Assembly: GCF_042665255.1 (NCBI RefSeq)
Contig: NZ_JBHTCD010000038.1
Origin: Insolitispirillum peregrinum
GTDB taxonomy: Bacteria; Pseudomonadota; Alphaproteobacteria; Rhodospirillales; Rhodospirillaceae
Length of the DNA stretch: 42,474 nucleotides
Strand: one strand, 5' to 3'
The notes below the pieces were generated by a model. That model ran no database searches and was not told where the DNA came from. It saw only the letters and a program-made list of their open reading frames with translations. Below are positions 31,464-39,914 of the stretch, piece by piece. The first letter of the stretch is position 1. Every line of letters begins with the position of its first letter. Position numbers and translations under genes: made by a program.

Positions 31464-34442
31464 TTACTCTCCACCCTCGTCTTCCAGCAAGGCACAGATC
31501 ATTGCCAACAGGCGGCTGCGCTCGGCGGGCATCGGCAAACGATAGACGCCGTGCGCCTCTGCCGGGGTCGGCCCGAACAGAGCCTCGGCATCGGCTGGTG
31601 GCAGGATATGCAGAATTGGCACCAGCGGATCGACCCGCCGGACCGCCTGCACAACCCCGCTTCCCCGCTCGATCACCTCGGCACGCGCCACATTCTCGGC
31701 GTCAATCAGCACCAGTTGAACGGCCTTGCTGCGCAACAGGCCGACGGCTTCGTCGTCCTTGCTGGCCACCAGCACATCCAGCCCTTTGGCAATCAGCGCC
31801 GCCCGCAACAGGGACGATTGCCCGGTTTCACTTTCAATCAGCAAGACCCGCCAGGCATTGGCCGCATCCGGTACCGTCCGCATCTGGTTCTCCGCCGGCT
31901 CGACACGCCGGGGCTGCTCTGCCAGCGGCCCGGCCAGCACGGCCCCGGTCTCCAGAGGCAGGCGGATTTCAAAACAGGCCCCTCCCTGCTCGTCATTGCG
32001 GGCACTCAGGCTGCCGCCCATCGCGGTGATGATGCCATAGGCCACCGACAACCCCAGCCCGGCCCCCTGACCAATGCTTTTGGTGGTAAAGAACGGCTCG
32101 AACAAACGATTCGACAGACTGGCCGGAATGCCACCACCGTTATCATTGACCACGATGTGCAGATCCCCACCCACCACGCGCCCGGACAAGCGGATAAAAC
32201 CGCGTGGCTGAACACCGGCGGCGAGCGGCAGGCTCCGTTGTTCACGATAGCCCTTTCCCAGATGGTCGAGTACTGAATCCTTGGCATTGGACAGCAGGTT
32301 TACCAGCACCTGTTCCAGCTGGACTGCCCGCCCCTTGACCGCTGCCCGCTGAGGTGGCAGATCAATGCGCAGCTCGATACCGGCATCCGCACATTGCCCC
32401 TGCATCACTTGCCCGGCCACCGCCACGGCGGTGATACCATCGAAAATGTGAACAGGGGCAGTATCCCGCTGCGAGAAAATGCGGATGTGTTCCAGAATTT
32501 GCCCCATCCGGTCCGCCTGGGAGGCAACCCGCTGCAAGGCGGCATGAATGGCCGGAGGCACAGAAGACACACCGCCATCGGCTTCGGATCGTCCCCCCGC
32601 CCGGGCAATCCCCGACGCCAGCCACCCGGCATCACTTTCCTGCGCCACCGCCCGCCTCAGGGCCGGACTGAGCACGGCGTCTTCGGCCCGCAACCGGCCA
32701 TCGCGCGCTTCCAGTTCGAGCAGCGCCCCTTCAACCGACATTTTGACGATGTTCAGCGGCTGGCTCAGTTCATGCGCCATCCCGGCGGCCATTTCCCCCA
32801 ACGTCGACAATTTGGCAGCCTGCGCCAACTGGGCATGCAGGGTGGCGCTTTCCGTCACATCCTGAATGACGCAGTCCATCCGCCCGACGCTGCCATCTTC
32901 CTCCAGAACGCACTGCCCTTCGTGATGCAGATGGCGTACCGAGCCATCGTGACGGCGAATCCGGTAATCAATGGAGAAAGCCTGTCCATCCTCCAGCGCC
33001 TTTCCGACCACGATGGCCGTGCGCGCCCGGTCTTCCGGGTGGACGAGGGTCAGGAACATCTCATAGCTGGGGGTGGCGGCAGAGCCTCGCCCCGTTGAGC
33101 CGGACAATCCGCAGATGCGGGCCAGCTCGGCTGACCACCACATGCGGTTATCGCGCAACGACCATTCCCAACTGCCGATATGGGCCAGGGACTGCGCATG
33201 CGACAGATGCGTTTCGGCCGCCCGGTAACGCTGTTCGCTTTGGTGCAACGACCGCAGATAGACACTGACCTGCCGGGCCAGAAACAACAGGGCAAACACG
33301 CCACTGCATCCCACCAGCACCAGCGTCAGCGCCCGCGCCCCCCAACTGGCAAAGGCATCCCGCGCCGGAACGCCGACCACCACCACCAGCGGGTAGTCGG
33401 CCAGCGCCGCATAACCATAGACAAACGGTGCCGTCCCCCCCAGCGAGACCATGCCCGGCGGCTGGCTCGTTTCGACCCGACTGTCCAGACGGGCAGCCAG
33501 ATCACCGCTTTGCCCCCAGTACAGCCCTTGCGGTGCCTGTTCCAGCAACCGCCTGAACAGCAACGATCCGCGCCATGACCCCGCCACCCCGGCAACCCGA
33601 TAGGGGGCCCGGCCAATGACCTCGCCATCTCGCCGCAGCACAACCATTTCACTGCTGTCAGCCATGTCGAGCGCACGGTAAAACCCGCCAAAGACATTGG
33701 GATCGAGCGTGGCCACCACCCAGCCCCGGACGATTTGCCCCTCGCCATAAACGGCGCGGCTGACAAAGACCCGGCGTTCTCCGCCATGCCCCTCGCCGGT
33801 TCCGTCCGGCGTCACCGGGATCGCATAGGGCGGCGAGATGACCACCGCCCCCAAACGCATGCCCTGCCCCGGCGTTTCCCGCGCATCGCCGGCAATCACC
33901 ACCACCCCGTCCTGTTTCACCGGCGGGGGAGCAGCCTGTGGCAAACCTTGCAGATAACGGTATAGCTCGGCGGACGAGAGACCATCTGCATCGCCCACCC
34001 TCTCCAGCGTCTCGCCATCAGCCGAAACGATCGACAGGGTGCGGACATAGGGTGGCAACAACGATGCCTGCGGCAATTGTGCCCGCTCTCCGGTCTCGAT
34101 GCCATGCCCAACGGTCACCAGCAGGCGATCGACCTCGGCAAAGGACCGGGCCACCGACTCGCGCAGGGCCAGAGACAGGCTACGGGCGGTCTGCTCAACG
34201 CCAACCCGCACCCGCTGGTGATCGAAATCGGCCACGGCATAAAGCACCATCCCCAGAGAGACCACCACCACGAGCACACCGCCCAGCAATGGCCGCTGCC
34301 ACAGCGAATGCCCCAGCCCCCACCAGCGTTGACGCCAGCGGAGCAGGATTTTCGCCATCGGCGCCAGCCGGGGCCATGTCATCCCGCGAGCCATCCCTGT
34401 CATACTCCATTGCAGCGTTTTCCGACCCCTTTTAGCAATCAT
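31464..34442 (-). CDS. Hybrid sensor histidine kinase with Cache-type sensor, PAS and degenerate receiver
   Basis: 992 residues. Two membrane segments (about 51-71 and 370-390) enclose a 300-residue periplasmic sensor of Cache style. PAS domain about 420-530. DHp with His557 in AAGMAHELSQPLN. The second DHp helix (RMGQILEHIRIFSQ, about 645) is separated by an unusual insertion of about 60 residues (577-635). HATPase_c has N box NLLSNAKDSV, G1 NDNGGGIP, F box FEPFFTTKS and G2 GAGLGLSVAYG. A C-terminal receiver-like domain (about 865-990) has LIDAEN in place of the phosphoacceptor strand and lacks the acidic DD pair near its start (LLIES), so it may not be phosphorylated. GGAAG lies about 4 nt before ATG 34440-34442. 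Cognate regulator not in the window. Confidence 0.88.
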   Translation of the reverse strand: MIAKRGRKTLQWSMTGMARGMTWPRLAPMAKILLRWRQRWWGLGHSLWQRPLLGGVLVVVVSLGMVLYAVADFDHQRVRVGVEQTARSLSLALRESVARSFAEVDRLLVTVGHGIETGERAQLPQASLLPPYVRTLSIVSADGETLERVGDADGLSSAELYRYLQGLPQAAPPPVKQDGVVVIAGDARETPGQGMRLGAVVISPPYAIPVTPDGTGEGHGGERRVFVSRAVYGEGQIVRGWVVATLDPNVFGGFYRALDMADSSEMVVLRRDGEVIGRAPYRVAGVAGSWRGSLLFRRLLEQAPQGLYWGQSGDLAARLDSRVETSQPPGMVSLGGTAPFVYGYAALADYPLVVVVGVPARDAFASWGARALTLVLVGCSGVFALLFLARQVSVYLRSLHQSEQRYRAAETHLSHAQSLAHIGSWEWSLRDNRMWWSAELARICGLSGSTGRGSAATPSYEMFLTLVHPEDRARTAIVVGKALEDGQAFSIDYRIRRHDGSVRHLHHEGQCVLEEDGSVGRMDCVIQDVTESATLHAQLAQAAKLSTLGEMAAGMAHELSQPLNIVKMSVEGALLELEARDGRLRAEDAVLSPALRRAVAQESDAGWLASGIARAGGRSEADGGVSSVPPAIHAALQRVASQADRMGQILEHIRIFSQRDTAPVHIFDGITAVAVAGQVMQGQCADAGIELRIDLPPQRAAVKGRAVQLEQVLVNLLSNAKDSVLDHLGKGYREQRSLPLAAGVQPRGFIRLSGRVVGGDLHIVVNDNGGGIPASLSNRLFEPFFTTKSIGQGAGLGLSVAYGIITAMGGSLSARNDEQGGACFEIRLPLETGAVLAGPLAEQPRRVEPAENQMRTVPDAANAWRVLLIESETGQSSLLRAALIAKGLDVLVASKDDEAVGLLRSKAVQLVLIDAENVARAEVIERGSGVVQAVRRVDPLVPILHILPPADAEALFGPTPAEAHGVYRLPMPAERSRLLAMICALLEDEGGE

Positions 34443-34569
34443 ACGGCTTCCGGACTATTTCTTTAGGGGTTCATAAGAGCACCAGCCCTTATACCGATGG
34501 CAGATCACCATACCCCAATACCCACGGCATGGTCAGATCAAGGCAAGGCATCCCCCTTCTCACCCCACC

Positions 34570-34601
34570 AAAAAAGGCCGCCCCGGTCTCCCGGAGCGGC
34601 C
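34570..34601 (-). terminator. Strong orphan rho-independent terminator, minus strand
   Basis: Read on the minus strand: GGCCGC, then a CCGG/CCGG inner stem, GCGGCC, then six T (34575-34570). The next gene on that side (cbiD) is on the plus strand, so the transcript it ends must begin in the intergenic gap. Confidence 0.8.
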
Positions 34602-34710
34602 ATCAAGGTGGTCGGCAAATGGAGGTGTGCCCCAGAGCGGGCAACATCTCGAACGGGACCGGTGTTTCGCCAGTGGAACGGGTCGGAGAGACCACCTGCC
34701 CCGTGCCTAC
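34602..34710 (-). ncRNA. Candidate small structured RNA upstream of cbiD
   Basis: An 8-bp helix AGGTGGTC (34606-34613) / GACCACCT (34690-34697) encloses internal hairpins (TGCCC/GGGCA and ACTGG/CCGGT on the minus strand) and ends, on the minus strand, in the strong terminator at 34570-34601. That points to a stand-alone minus-strand RNA of roughly 110-200 nt; the 5' end is not defined. I do not recognise it as SRP, 6S, tmRNA or RNase P RNA. On the plus strand GTCGGAGAGACC and CCTGCC loosely resemble a cobalamin B12 box, an alternative since cbiD follows, but the rest of that riboswitch is missing. Confidence 0.45.
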
Positions 34711-34820
34711 AACAGCACACTCCCGCAACACCAGCTTTGACAATTCGCAACGCCTCGGGAACTCTGTCGAAAATCAGATACCGTTTTTCCATCACCACCA
34801 GCGCAAGAGCACCTGACCCC

Positions 34821-35933
34821 ATGCCCGCATCCCCCGAAGACTTCAGCGATGGCAAACCGTTGCGTTCCGGCTGGACAACGGGTGCCTGCGCCACCGCCGC
34901 CACCAAGGCCGCCTGCATGGCCCTGTTCGGGGATGGCTTCCCCGATCCGGTTTCCATCACCCTGCCGCGCGGCGAAACCCCCAGCTTTGCCCTGTCATTG
35001 ACCGAACACGGTGACGGCTGGGCCCGGGCGGCGGTGATCAAGGATGCCGGAGATGACCCCGACGTGACCCATGGGGCAACCATCATCGCCACCGTCCGCC
35101 ATGCTCCGGCCGGGAGTGGTATTGTCTTTCGTGCCGGAACGGGCGTCGGAACAGTCACCAAACCCGGCCTGCCCCTCCCCCCCGGAGAACCGGCCATCAA
35201 TCCGGTGCCCCGCCGCCTGATGAGTGCCGAGGTCGTCGCCATCACCAACCGTCACCGCTGCCCGGCCGATCTGGAAATTGAAATCAGCGTCCCGAATGGC
35301 GCGGCGCTGGCGCTGGCCACCTGGAATCCCCGGCTGGGTATTCTGGGCGGCCTGTCCATTCTGGGCACCACCGGGGTGGTGGTCCCCTATTCCTGCTCGG
35401 CCTGGATTCATTCCATCCAGCGCGGCATCGACGTTGCCCGCGCCACCGGCCTGTCCCATGTGGTGGCCAGCGTCGGCAACACCTCGGAACGGGCAGCCCT
35501 CACCCTGACTGGCCTGCCCGCCGAAGCAGTCATCGACATGGGGGACTTTGTCGGCGGCATGCTGAAGTATCTGCGACGTCACCCCCTGCCCCACGTCACC
35601 ATTGCCGGAGGTTTCGCCAAACTGTCCAAGCTGGCTAGGGGGGCCATGGACCTGCATTCGAAACGCTCGCAGGTTGACCTGCCGTATCTGGCCGACCATC
35701 TGCGCCGCCTGGGGGCGGACGAGGCGCTGATTGCCCGCGCCATGAGCGCGAATACCGCCCTTGAAGTGCTGGAGATGTCACGCTCTACGGGCTTGCCACT
35801 GGGCGATGCCATCGCCGCCGACGCCACCCGCACGGCCAGCGAAGTTCTGGACCGGGACGACGTGGCCGTCAGCGTGCTTGTCTTTGACCGCAAAGGGGTG
35901 TTGGTCGGTCGCCACCCTGCCGCCACGCCCTGA
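34821..35933 (+). CDS. cbiD: Cobalt-precorrin-5B C1-methyltransferase
   Basis: 370 residues from ATG 34821. Family N-terminus LRSGWTTGACATAATKAA and the blocks GTGVGTVTKPGL, VPRRLMSAEV, GGLSILGTTGVVVPYS and VIDMGDFVGGMLKYLRR identify CbiD, which methylates C1 of the corrin ring in the anaerobic (cobalt-early) cobalamin pathway, cytoplasmic. The frame is open for 108 codons upstream, but that stretch overlaps the structured RNA and terminator and lacks family similarity. No other cobalamin gene is in the window. Expected regulation by cobalamin is plausible but not shown. Confidence 0.92.
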   Translation: MPASPEDFSDGKPLRSGWTTGACATAATKAACMALFGDGFPDPVSITLPRGETPSFALSLTEHGDGWARAAVIKDAGDDPDVTHGATIIATVRHAPAGSGIVFRAGTGVGTVTKPGLPLPPGEPAINPVPRRLMSAEVVAITNRHRCPADLEIEISVPNGAALALATWNPRLGILGGLSILGTTGVVVPYSCSAWIHSIQRGIDVARATGLSHVVASVGNTSERAALTLTGLPAEAVIDMGDFVGGMLKYLRRHPLPHVTIAGGFAKLSKLARGAMDLHSKRSQVDLPYLADHLRRLGADEALIARAMSANTALEVLEMSRSTGLPLGDAIAADATRTASEVLDRDDVAVSVLVFDRKGVLVGRHPAATP

Positions 35934-36008
35934 TCACGGCAAACCATGCCGGAATAACCGCCACTCAGGCCATTGCCATAAAAAAATCATCAAAATCAAA
36001 GATTCCTC

Positions 36009-36037
36009 TTGCAGCACACCGTCAGGCTCGGTATACA
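36009..36037 (+). promoter_or_regulatory. Promoter of tRNA-Asp copy 1
   Basis: TTGCAG (36009-36014), 17-bp spacer, TATACA (36032-36037), then a C-rich discriminator. Confidence 0.65.
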
Positions 36038-36056
36038 CCCGTCCACGCAATCGAGA

Positions 36057-36133
36057 GCGGGTGTAGCTCAGTTGGTTAGAGTGCCGGCCTGTCACGCCGG
36101 AGGTCGCGGGTTCGAGCCCCGTCACTCGCGCCA
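36057..36133 (+). tRNA. tRNA-Asp (GTC), copy 1
   Basis: 77 nt with encoded CCA. Acceptor GCGGGTG/CACTCGC, anticodon stem CCGGC/GCCGG closing CTGTCAC, anticodon GTC, discriminator G73. Identical in the region examined to the copies at 36388 and 36659. Confidence 0.97.
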
Positions 36134-36143
36134 CTCTCGAATG

Positions 36144-36178
36144 AAAAAAGCCGTCCTTCCCGGAAGGACGGCTTTTTT
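36144..36178 (+). terminator. Terminator of tRNA-Asp copy 1
   Basis: AAAAAAGCCGTCCTT pairs with AAGGACGGCTTTTTT around CCCGG; T-run on the plus strand. Confidence 0.9.
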
Positions 36179-36340
36179 ATTGCCCTCGTCCCCGCCTCCT
36201 GCAAGGGCAAGAGCCGGAGTGTTGGGCAAGTTCACTTAAAAAATATATGAAGAACAACAGACTAAATGAGAGGTCATGCCTCACACCAGAGCCTCAAGGC
36301 TTTGGATGTCATTTTTTTTGCGTTTCGGTGCATTTTTGTC

Positions 36341-36369
36341 TTACACATTTGCCCGCAAGCAGGTATAAA
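36341..36369 (+). promoter_or_regulatory. Promoter of tRNA-Asp copy 2
   Basis: TTACAC (36341-36346), 17-bp spacer, TATAAA (36364-36369), then CCGCCC discriminator. Confidence 0.6.
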
Positions 36370-36387
36370 CCGCCCACGCAATCGAGA

Positions 36388-36464
36388 GCGGGTGTAGCTC
36401 AGTTGGTTAGAGTGCCGGCCTGTCACGCCGGAGGTCGCGGGTTCGAGCCCCGTCACTCGCGCCA
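36388..36464 (+). tRNA. tRNA-Asp (GTC), copy 2
   Basis: Same 77-nt gene as copy 1, with the same 15-nt leader (CCACGCAATCGAGA) and its own terminator. Confidence 0.97.
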
Positions 36465-36474
36465 CTCTCGAACG

Positions 36475-36509
36475 AAGAAAGCCGTCCTTCCCGTAAGGAC
36501 GGCTTTCTT
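36475..36509 (+). terminator. Terminator of tRNA-Asp copy 2
   Basis: AAGAAAGCCGTCCTT pairs with AAGGACGGCTTTCTT; compensating G/C changes keep the stem relative to copy 1. Confidence 0.85.
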
Positions 36510-36611
36510 GTTTCCCCCCGGCACCAGCGCGCACGGATAACCTGTTGAACGGGCAAATTCTTTTGCCTCCGACGGTCCGCAATTTTTTTCATGAAACGGC
36601 GCACTTTTCTC

Positions 36612-36640
36612 TTGCGTCCCCCATTCCAGACCGCTATAAA
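36612..36640 (+). promoter_or_regulatory. Promoter of tRNA-Asp copy 3
   Basis: TTGCGT (36612-36617), 17-bp spacer, TATAAA (36635-36640), then CCGCCC discriminator. Confidence 0.65.
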
Positions 36641-36658
36641 CCGCCCACGCAATCGAGA

Positions 36659-36735
36659 GCGGGTGTAGCTCAGTTGGTTAGAGTGCCGGCCTGTCACGCC
36701 GGAGGTCGCGGGTTCGAGCCCCGTCACTCGCGCCA
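36659..36735 (+). tRNA. tRNA-Asp (GTC), copy 3
   Basis: Same 77-nt gene as copies 1 and 2; flanking leader and terminator are conserved while the DNA between units is not. Confidence 0.97.
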
Positions 36736-36744
36736 CTCTCGAAT

Positions 36745-36780
36745 GAAAAAAGCCGTCCTTCACGCAAGGACGGCTTTTTT
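36745..36780 (+). terminator. Terminator of tRNA-Asp copy 3
   Basis: AAAAAAGCCGTCCTT pairs with AAGGACGGCTTTTTT around CACGC; T-run on the plus strand. Confidence 0.9.
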
Positions 36781-36905
36781 ATTGCCTTTACTGAAAAATA
36801 CATGAAAATACACAAACGACCCCTGATAATCATTCCCCTAAAGGGGCATATCCAGTAAAGCATCCATCCAAACTGCCGAACGCTCCAGCTCCCGGGAGAC
36901 CCAGC

Positions 36906-37367
36906 ATGTCCAATGTGGCCAGCAGCACCTCTGCCCCCAGCCTCCCCCGCGAGCCACGCCCTATGCTGCGGGTTTGCTATCTGGGGCTGGGGTGGATTTT
37001 TGTCGGCCTCGGGCTGCTGGGGGCCGTGCTGCCCCTGTTGCCGACCACACCGTTCCTGCTGCTGGCCGTCTGGGCCTTTGCCCGCTCCAGCCGCCGCCTG
37101 CACGACTGGCTGTATCATCATCCCCGCTTTGGCCAGTCGCTGCGGTCGTGGCGTGATCACCGGGTGATTTCATGGCGGGCAAAAACCGCCTCCTTGTCGA
37201 TGATGAGCCTCAGCATGGTCTATGTCGCCATCCTGACCCCCTCGCCGGTCTGGGCCAAGATGCTGACCGCCCTGTGCCTGTGCAGCGTCGGGGCATGGAT
37301 CGCCACCCGCCCCAGCGCTCCCCCCAGTCCGTCCCGGCGCCCGGTCAGTGGGCCAGAAACGCCGTAA
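36906..37367 (+). CDS. YbaN/DUF454 inner-membrane protein
   Basis: 153 residues. The DUF454 core is clear: CYLGLGWIFVGLGLLGAVLPLLPTTPFLLLAVWAFARSS followed by HDWLYHHPRFGQSLRSW and a C-terminal membrane pair. Function of the family is unknown. GGGAG precedes ATG 36906. The C-terminus is a Pro/Ser/Arg-rich tail. It stands alone after the tRNA cluster and converges on the MCP-like gene. Confidence 0.85.
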   Translation: MSNVASSTSAPSLPREPRPMLRVCYLGLGWIFVGLGLLGAVLPLLPTTPFLLLAVWAFARSSRRLHDWLYHHPRFGQSLRSWRDHRVISWRAKTASLSMMSLSMVYVAILTPSPVWAKMLTALCLCSVGAWIATRPSAPPSPSRRPVSGPETP

Positions 37368-37427
37368 CCGCATCCGTCTGCCCTGCCACATCATGGAGCA
37401 GTGCTTCATACCTCGCCGGGGCCTGTG

Positions 37428-37528
37428 GAGCATTGTGCGAAAAGTGGGAACCGGTTTTCGCAACAACAATGCGGCATGAAAAACCGGCATTGTGCGAAAA
37501 ATGGGAACCGGTTTCCGCACAATGCTCT
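37428..37528. repeat. Dispersed palindrome family B, two adjacent copies
   Basis: Copy one (37428-37471) and copy two (37487-37528) share GCATTGTGCGAAAA-TGGGAACCGGTTT and fold back on themselves (CATTGTGCG with CGCACAATG in copy two). The second copy overlaps the stop codon of the MCP-like gene (37527-37529). Related copies lie at 8765-8809 and, truncated, at 41141-41152. Confidence 0.8.
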
Positions 37529-39326
37529 AAAAAAGAAACCCGGAAATATCGATATCTCCACCCCCGGCAGAACCCGGGGCAGGTGTGGGAGCATGCAGCG
37601 TTTCGCTCAGGTCTTCCCCCAGCAGGGCGGCATGGACACCGCGCTCGCTCAGCATGGTGTAATGATCACGCAGGAACGCCAGCAACGTCTGCTGCTCATC
37701 CCGAGGGTCTCCCTCGCAGGGGTAGCTGGCGGTTTTGCGCTCCAGCTCTTCCAGATTGAACAGCACGGTTTTCAGACCAGCCTGCAAGCGGGGCCGGAGG
37801 GTAAAGGTCTGCAAGGTCTTGTCAATGAACCGGGTCAGCTCGCGGGCCTGTTGCTGGATCGCCGCCAAATCCCGCGATGAACTGCTGCCGACCTGATCAA
37901 GCGAGTCGATCGACGAGCGCAGAACCTTGTCCAGATGCCCGATCAGCACCCCGTCACTGCTTTTCTCATGACTTTCCAGAATCAGGGTTTCCTGACTGAT
38001 CACCCCAAGCTGACCGGAAATCCGGGCTGCTGTTGTCCGCGTCTGCCGGGCGCTGCTTTGCAATTCCCCCGCCACCACGTTCAACGACCGCCCACGGGTT
38101 CCGATGCTGCCACATTTCAGCGAGGCATTCAGGCCAATCAGATGCATTTCGGCATCAATGTCATGGATGGCATGCAACGTCCGGCTCATGGCATCGGCCA
38201 TCCCCCGCACCCGCAACAGGCTTTCGTCGGTTTCCTGACGTGCCCGGCGGTAATGCTCCAGAATGGTTTCGGTCTGTTTCAGGTCCCGTTCCATATCGAG
38301 CAAAAAGCCCCCATGGTCCTGCTGGTCGGCACCGTGCAGGGCATGGACCTGTTCCTGCACACCCTCCATCAGGTCACCCAGCCGCCGCAGGTTCTGTTCA
38401 ACATCGGCAACCCGATCATCCAGTTCCTGCCGGATCGCCTGCACCTGATGGATTTGCAACTGACTGACCAGATGGCACAACCGGCCCACCTGCATGGTCG
38501 ACAACGGCTGATCGACCTGTTCGCCTTTCAGGACGCGGGCAACGGTATCAATGGCCTGCTCGATGTGCTCCAGCCGCTGGCGGATCATGTCACCGACCTG
38601 CAGCCCCGACACCACATGGCCGATGGCTTCATCGGTCTGCCGCAACACCCACGATAGTTGATCAATGGTCTGGCGGGCACTGTCTTGCCGGGCGTGCAAG
38701 GCTTGTACCGCCCCGGTCAGGCGACGGTTGATCGCATCAAGCTCGGTGCGGTGCTGACCGTGGAATTCGGCCTGCAGGGAAATCGACCGCGCCAGCAGGG
38801 TCCGCAACTCTTGCAGGATCAGGAGGATGTTGCGGACCGTATCGCTGCCCCGTGCCACCAGACTGCCGATTTCACGGGTAAAGACACTGAAATCAATCCC
38901 CAGATCGGCCACCAGTGCAGCTTCGATCCGCGCATTGATCGACAACATTTTCACATGGGAAATGATCTTGCCCTGATCGGTCAGGGCTCGCTGAATATCG
39001 GCAGCCGCCTGATCAATGCGCTGCAATCCCAGATTTTGCTCGCTGCGATCAGACAAGAGGCGGTTCAGCGATTGCAGATCCTGTTCAAGCTGAACGATGG
39101 TCGACAACAGCCAGTCGGCATTGAACATACCCACCAGGTCTCCGGCTGTCGCGGTCAGGCTGCGCACCGTCGAGCGTGCTTGCGACAGTTGCTGGCCGAT
39201 AAACAGACAATCCTGTTCGCATGGCTCATACAGCAGGCGCAAATCCCGCATGATCGTCGCCAAAGGCGCATCCAGATCAGGCAGCGGACGACTCGGCATC
39301 AGGCTGACCGCGGGAGAAGAGCTCAT
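37527..39326 (-). CDS. Soluble MCP-like chemotaxis protein with two signalling-tip modules
   Basis: 599 residues, mostly coiled coil, with no membrane segment. Two segments look like the hairpin tip of methyl-accepting chemotaxis proteins: residues about 127-160 (MLSINARIEAALVADLGIDFSVF) and about 396-425 (LIGLNASLKCGSIGTRGRSLNVVAGEL). Both are degenerate relative to the canonical NAAIEAARAGE..GFAVVA pattern. Between them LQVGDMIRQRLEHI resembles a motif seen in cytoplasmic MCP relatives. The C-terminus ends GGGDIDISGFLF. It is last in a cheB-cheD operon, 9 bp after cheD, so a chemotaxis or related sensory role is likely. Whether it binds CheA/CheW is unknown. Confidence 0.72.
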   Translation of the reverse strand: MSSSPAVSLMPSRPLPDLDAPLATIMRDLRLLYEPCEQDCLFIGQQLSQARSTVRSLTATAGDLVGMFNADWLLSTIVQLEQDLQSLNRLLSDRSEQNLGLQRIDQAAADIQRALTDQGKIISHVKMLSINARIEAALVADLGIDFSVFTREIGSLVARGSDTVRNILLILQELRTLLARSISLQAEFHGQHRTELDAINRRLTGAVQALHARQDSARQTIDQLSWVLRQTDEAIGHVVSGLQVGDMIRQRLEHIEQAIDTVARVLKGEQVDQPLSTMQVGRLCHLVSQLQIHQVQAIRQELDDRVADVEQNLRRLGDLMEGVQEQVHALHGADQQDHGGFLLDMERDLKQTETILEHYRRARQETDESLLRVRGMADAMSRTLHAIHDIDAEMHLIGLNASLKCGSIGTRGRSLNVVAGELQSSARQTRTTAARISGQLGVISQETLILESHEKSSDGVLIGHLDKVLRSSIDSLDQVGSSSSRDLAAIQQQARELTRFIDKTLQTFTLRPRLQAGLKTVLFNLEELERKTASYPCEGDPRDEQQTLLAFLRDHYTMLSERGVHAALLGEDLSETLHAPTPAPGSAGGGDIDISGFLF

Positions 39327-39335
39327 GCAATTTCC

Positions 39336-39914
39336 TTATTTTCCGGCAGCCGTGTGCCGTAGCGGACGCACCGTATTGACCGGACGGACCCACACATCAC
39401 CGGTCGCGGTTACCATTTTCAGCATCATCCCATGCGGGCGCATCACCAGCTCGCGCACCACCTGTAGTCGATATTCTGCCAGCAGAATGCGGGCTACCGC
39501 AACATTGACCTGCCCGACATAGGGACGATTTTCATCGTCGCCCCGCTCGGGGAGGGACAGAACGGAATTACCGCCAAACAACTTGACCTGAATGGTGTGG
39601 CGATGGGCACCCAGGGATTCCATGCGGGCCAACAGGGCGTTCAGCGCCCCCGCCGCCGCCCGGGTTGACTGGGGATCGCTGGCCGGGGCGTGGGGAATGG
39701 CAAAATGGTTCATGCCGCCAACGCTGCTCATCGGGTCAAACAGGCACATCGCCACGCACGATCCCAGAATGGTGGTGATGACATGCGGCGTTGCCGAGGC
39801 GAACACTTCGCCCGGATGTAAAAAGGACGACGAGATGTGCTGTTCCAAACCGCTTTCGGGTGACAGGAACAACGTGACCGGTTCAGGAATGGCGGGCATG
39901 TCATCTTCATCCAT
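39336..39914 (-). CDS. cheD: Chemoreceptor glutamine deamidase CheD
   Basis: About 192 residues. Catalytic Cys and context in TTILGSCVAMCLFD, then GGMNHFAIPH and the VKLFGGNSVLS block, as in CheD, which deamidates receptor glutamines and can interact with CheC-type phosphatases. The start is taken at ATG 39912-39914, where ATGGATGA overlaps the cheB stop (translational coupling); ATG 39897-39899 is an alternative. Middle gene of cheB-cheD-MCP-like. Confidence 0.9.
   Translation of the reverse strand: MDEDDMPAIPEPVTLFLSPESGLEQHISSSFLHPGEVFASATPHVITTILGSCVAMCLFDPMSSVGGMNHFAIPHAPASDPQSTRAAAGALNALLARMESLGAHRHTIQVKLFGGNSVLSLPERGDDENRPYVGQVNVAVARILLAEYRLQVVRELVMRPHGMMLKMVTATGDVWVRPVNTVRPLRHTAAGK

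Noticed and set aside
34606..34710. Complete cobalamin riboswitch on the plus strand before cbiD
   Set aside because: Only a loose B12-box-like segment is present; the usual 200-nt architecture is absent and a minus-strand terminator adjoins it. Kept as an alternative for the RNA candidate.
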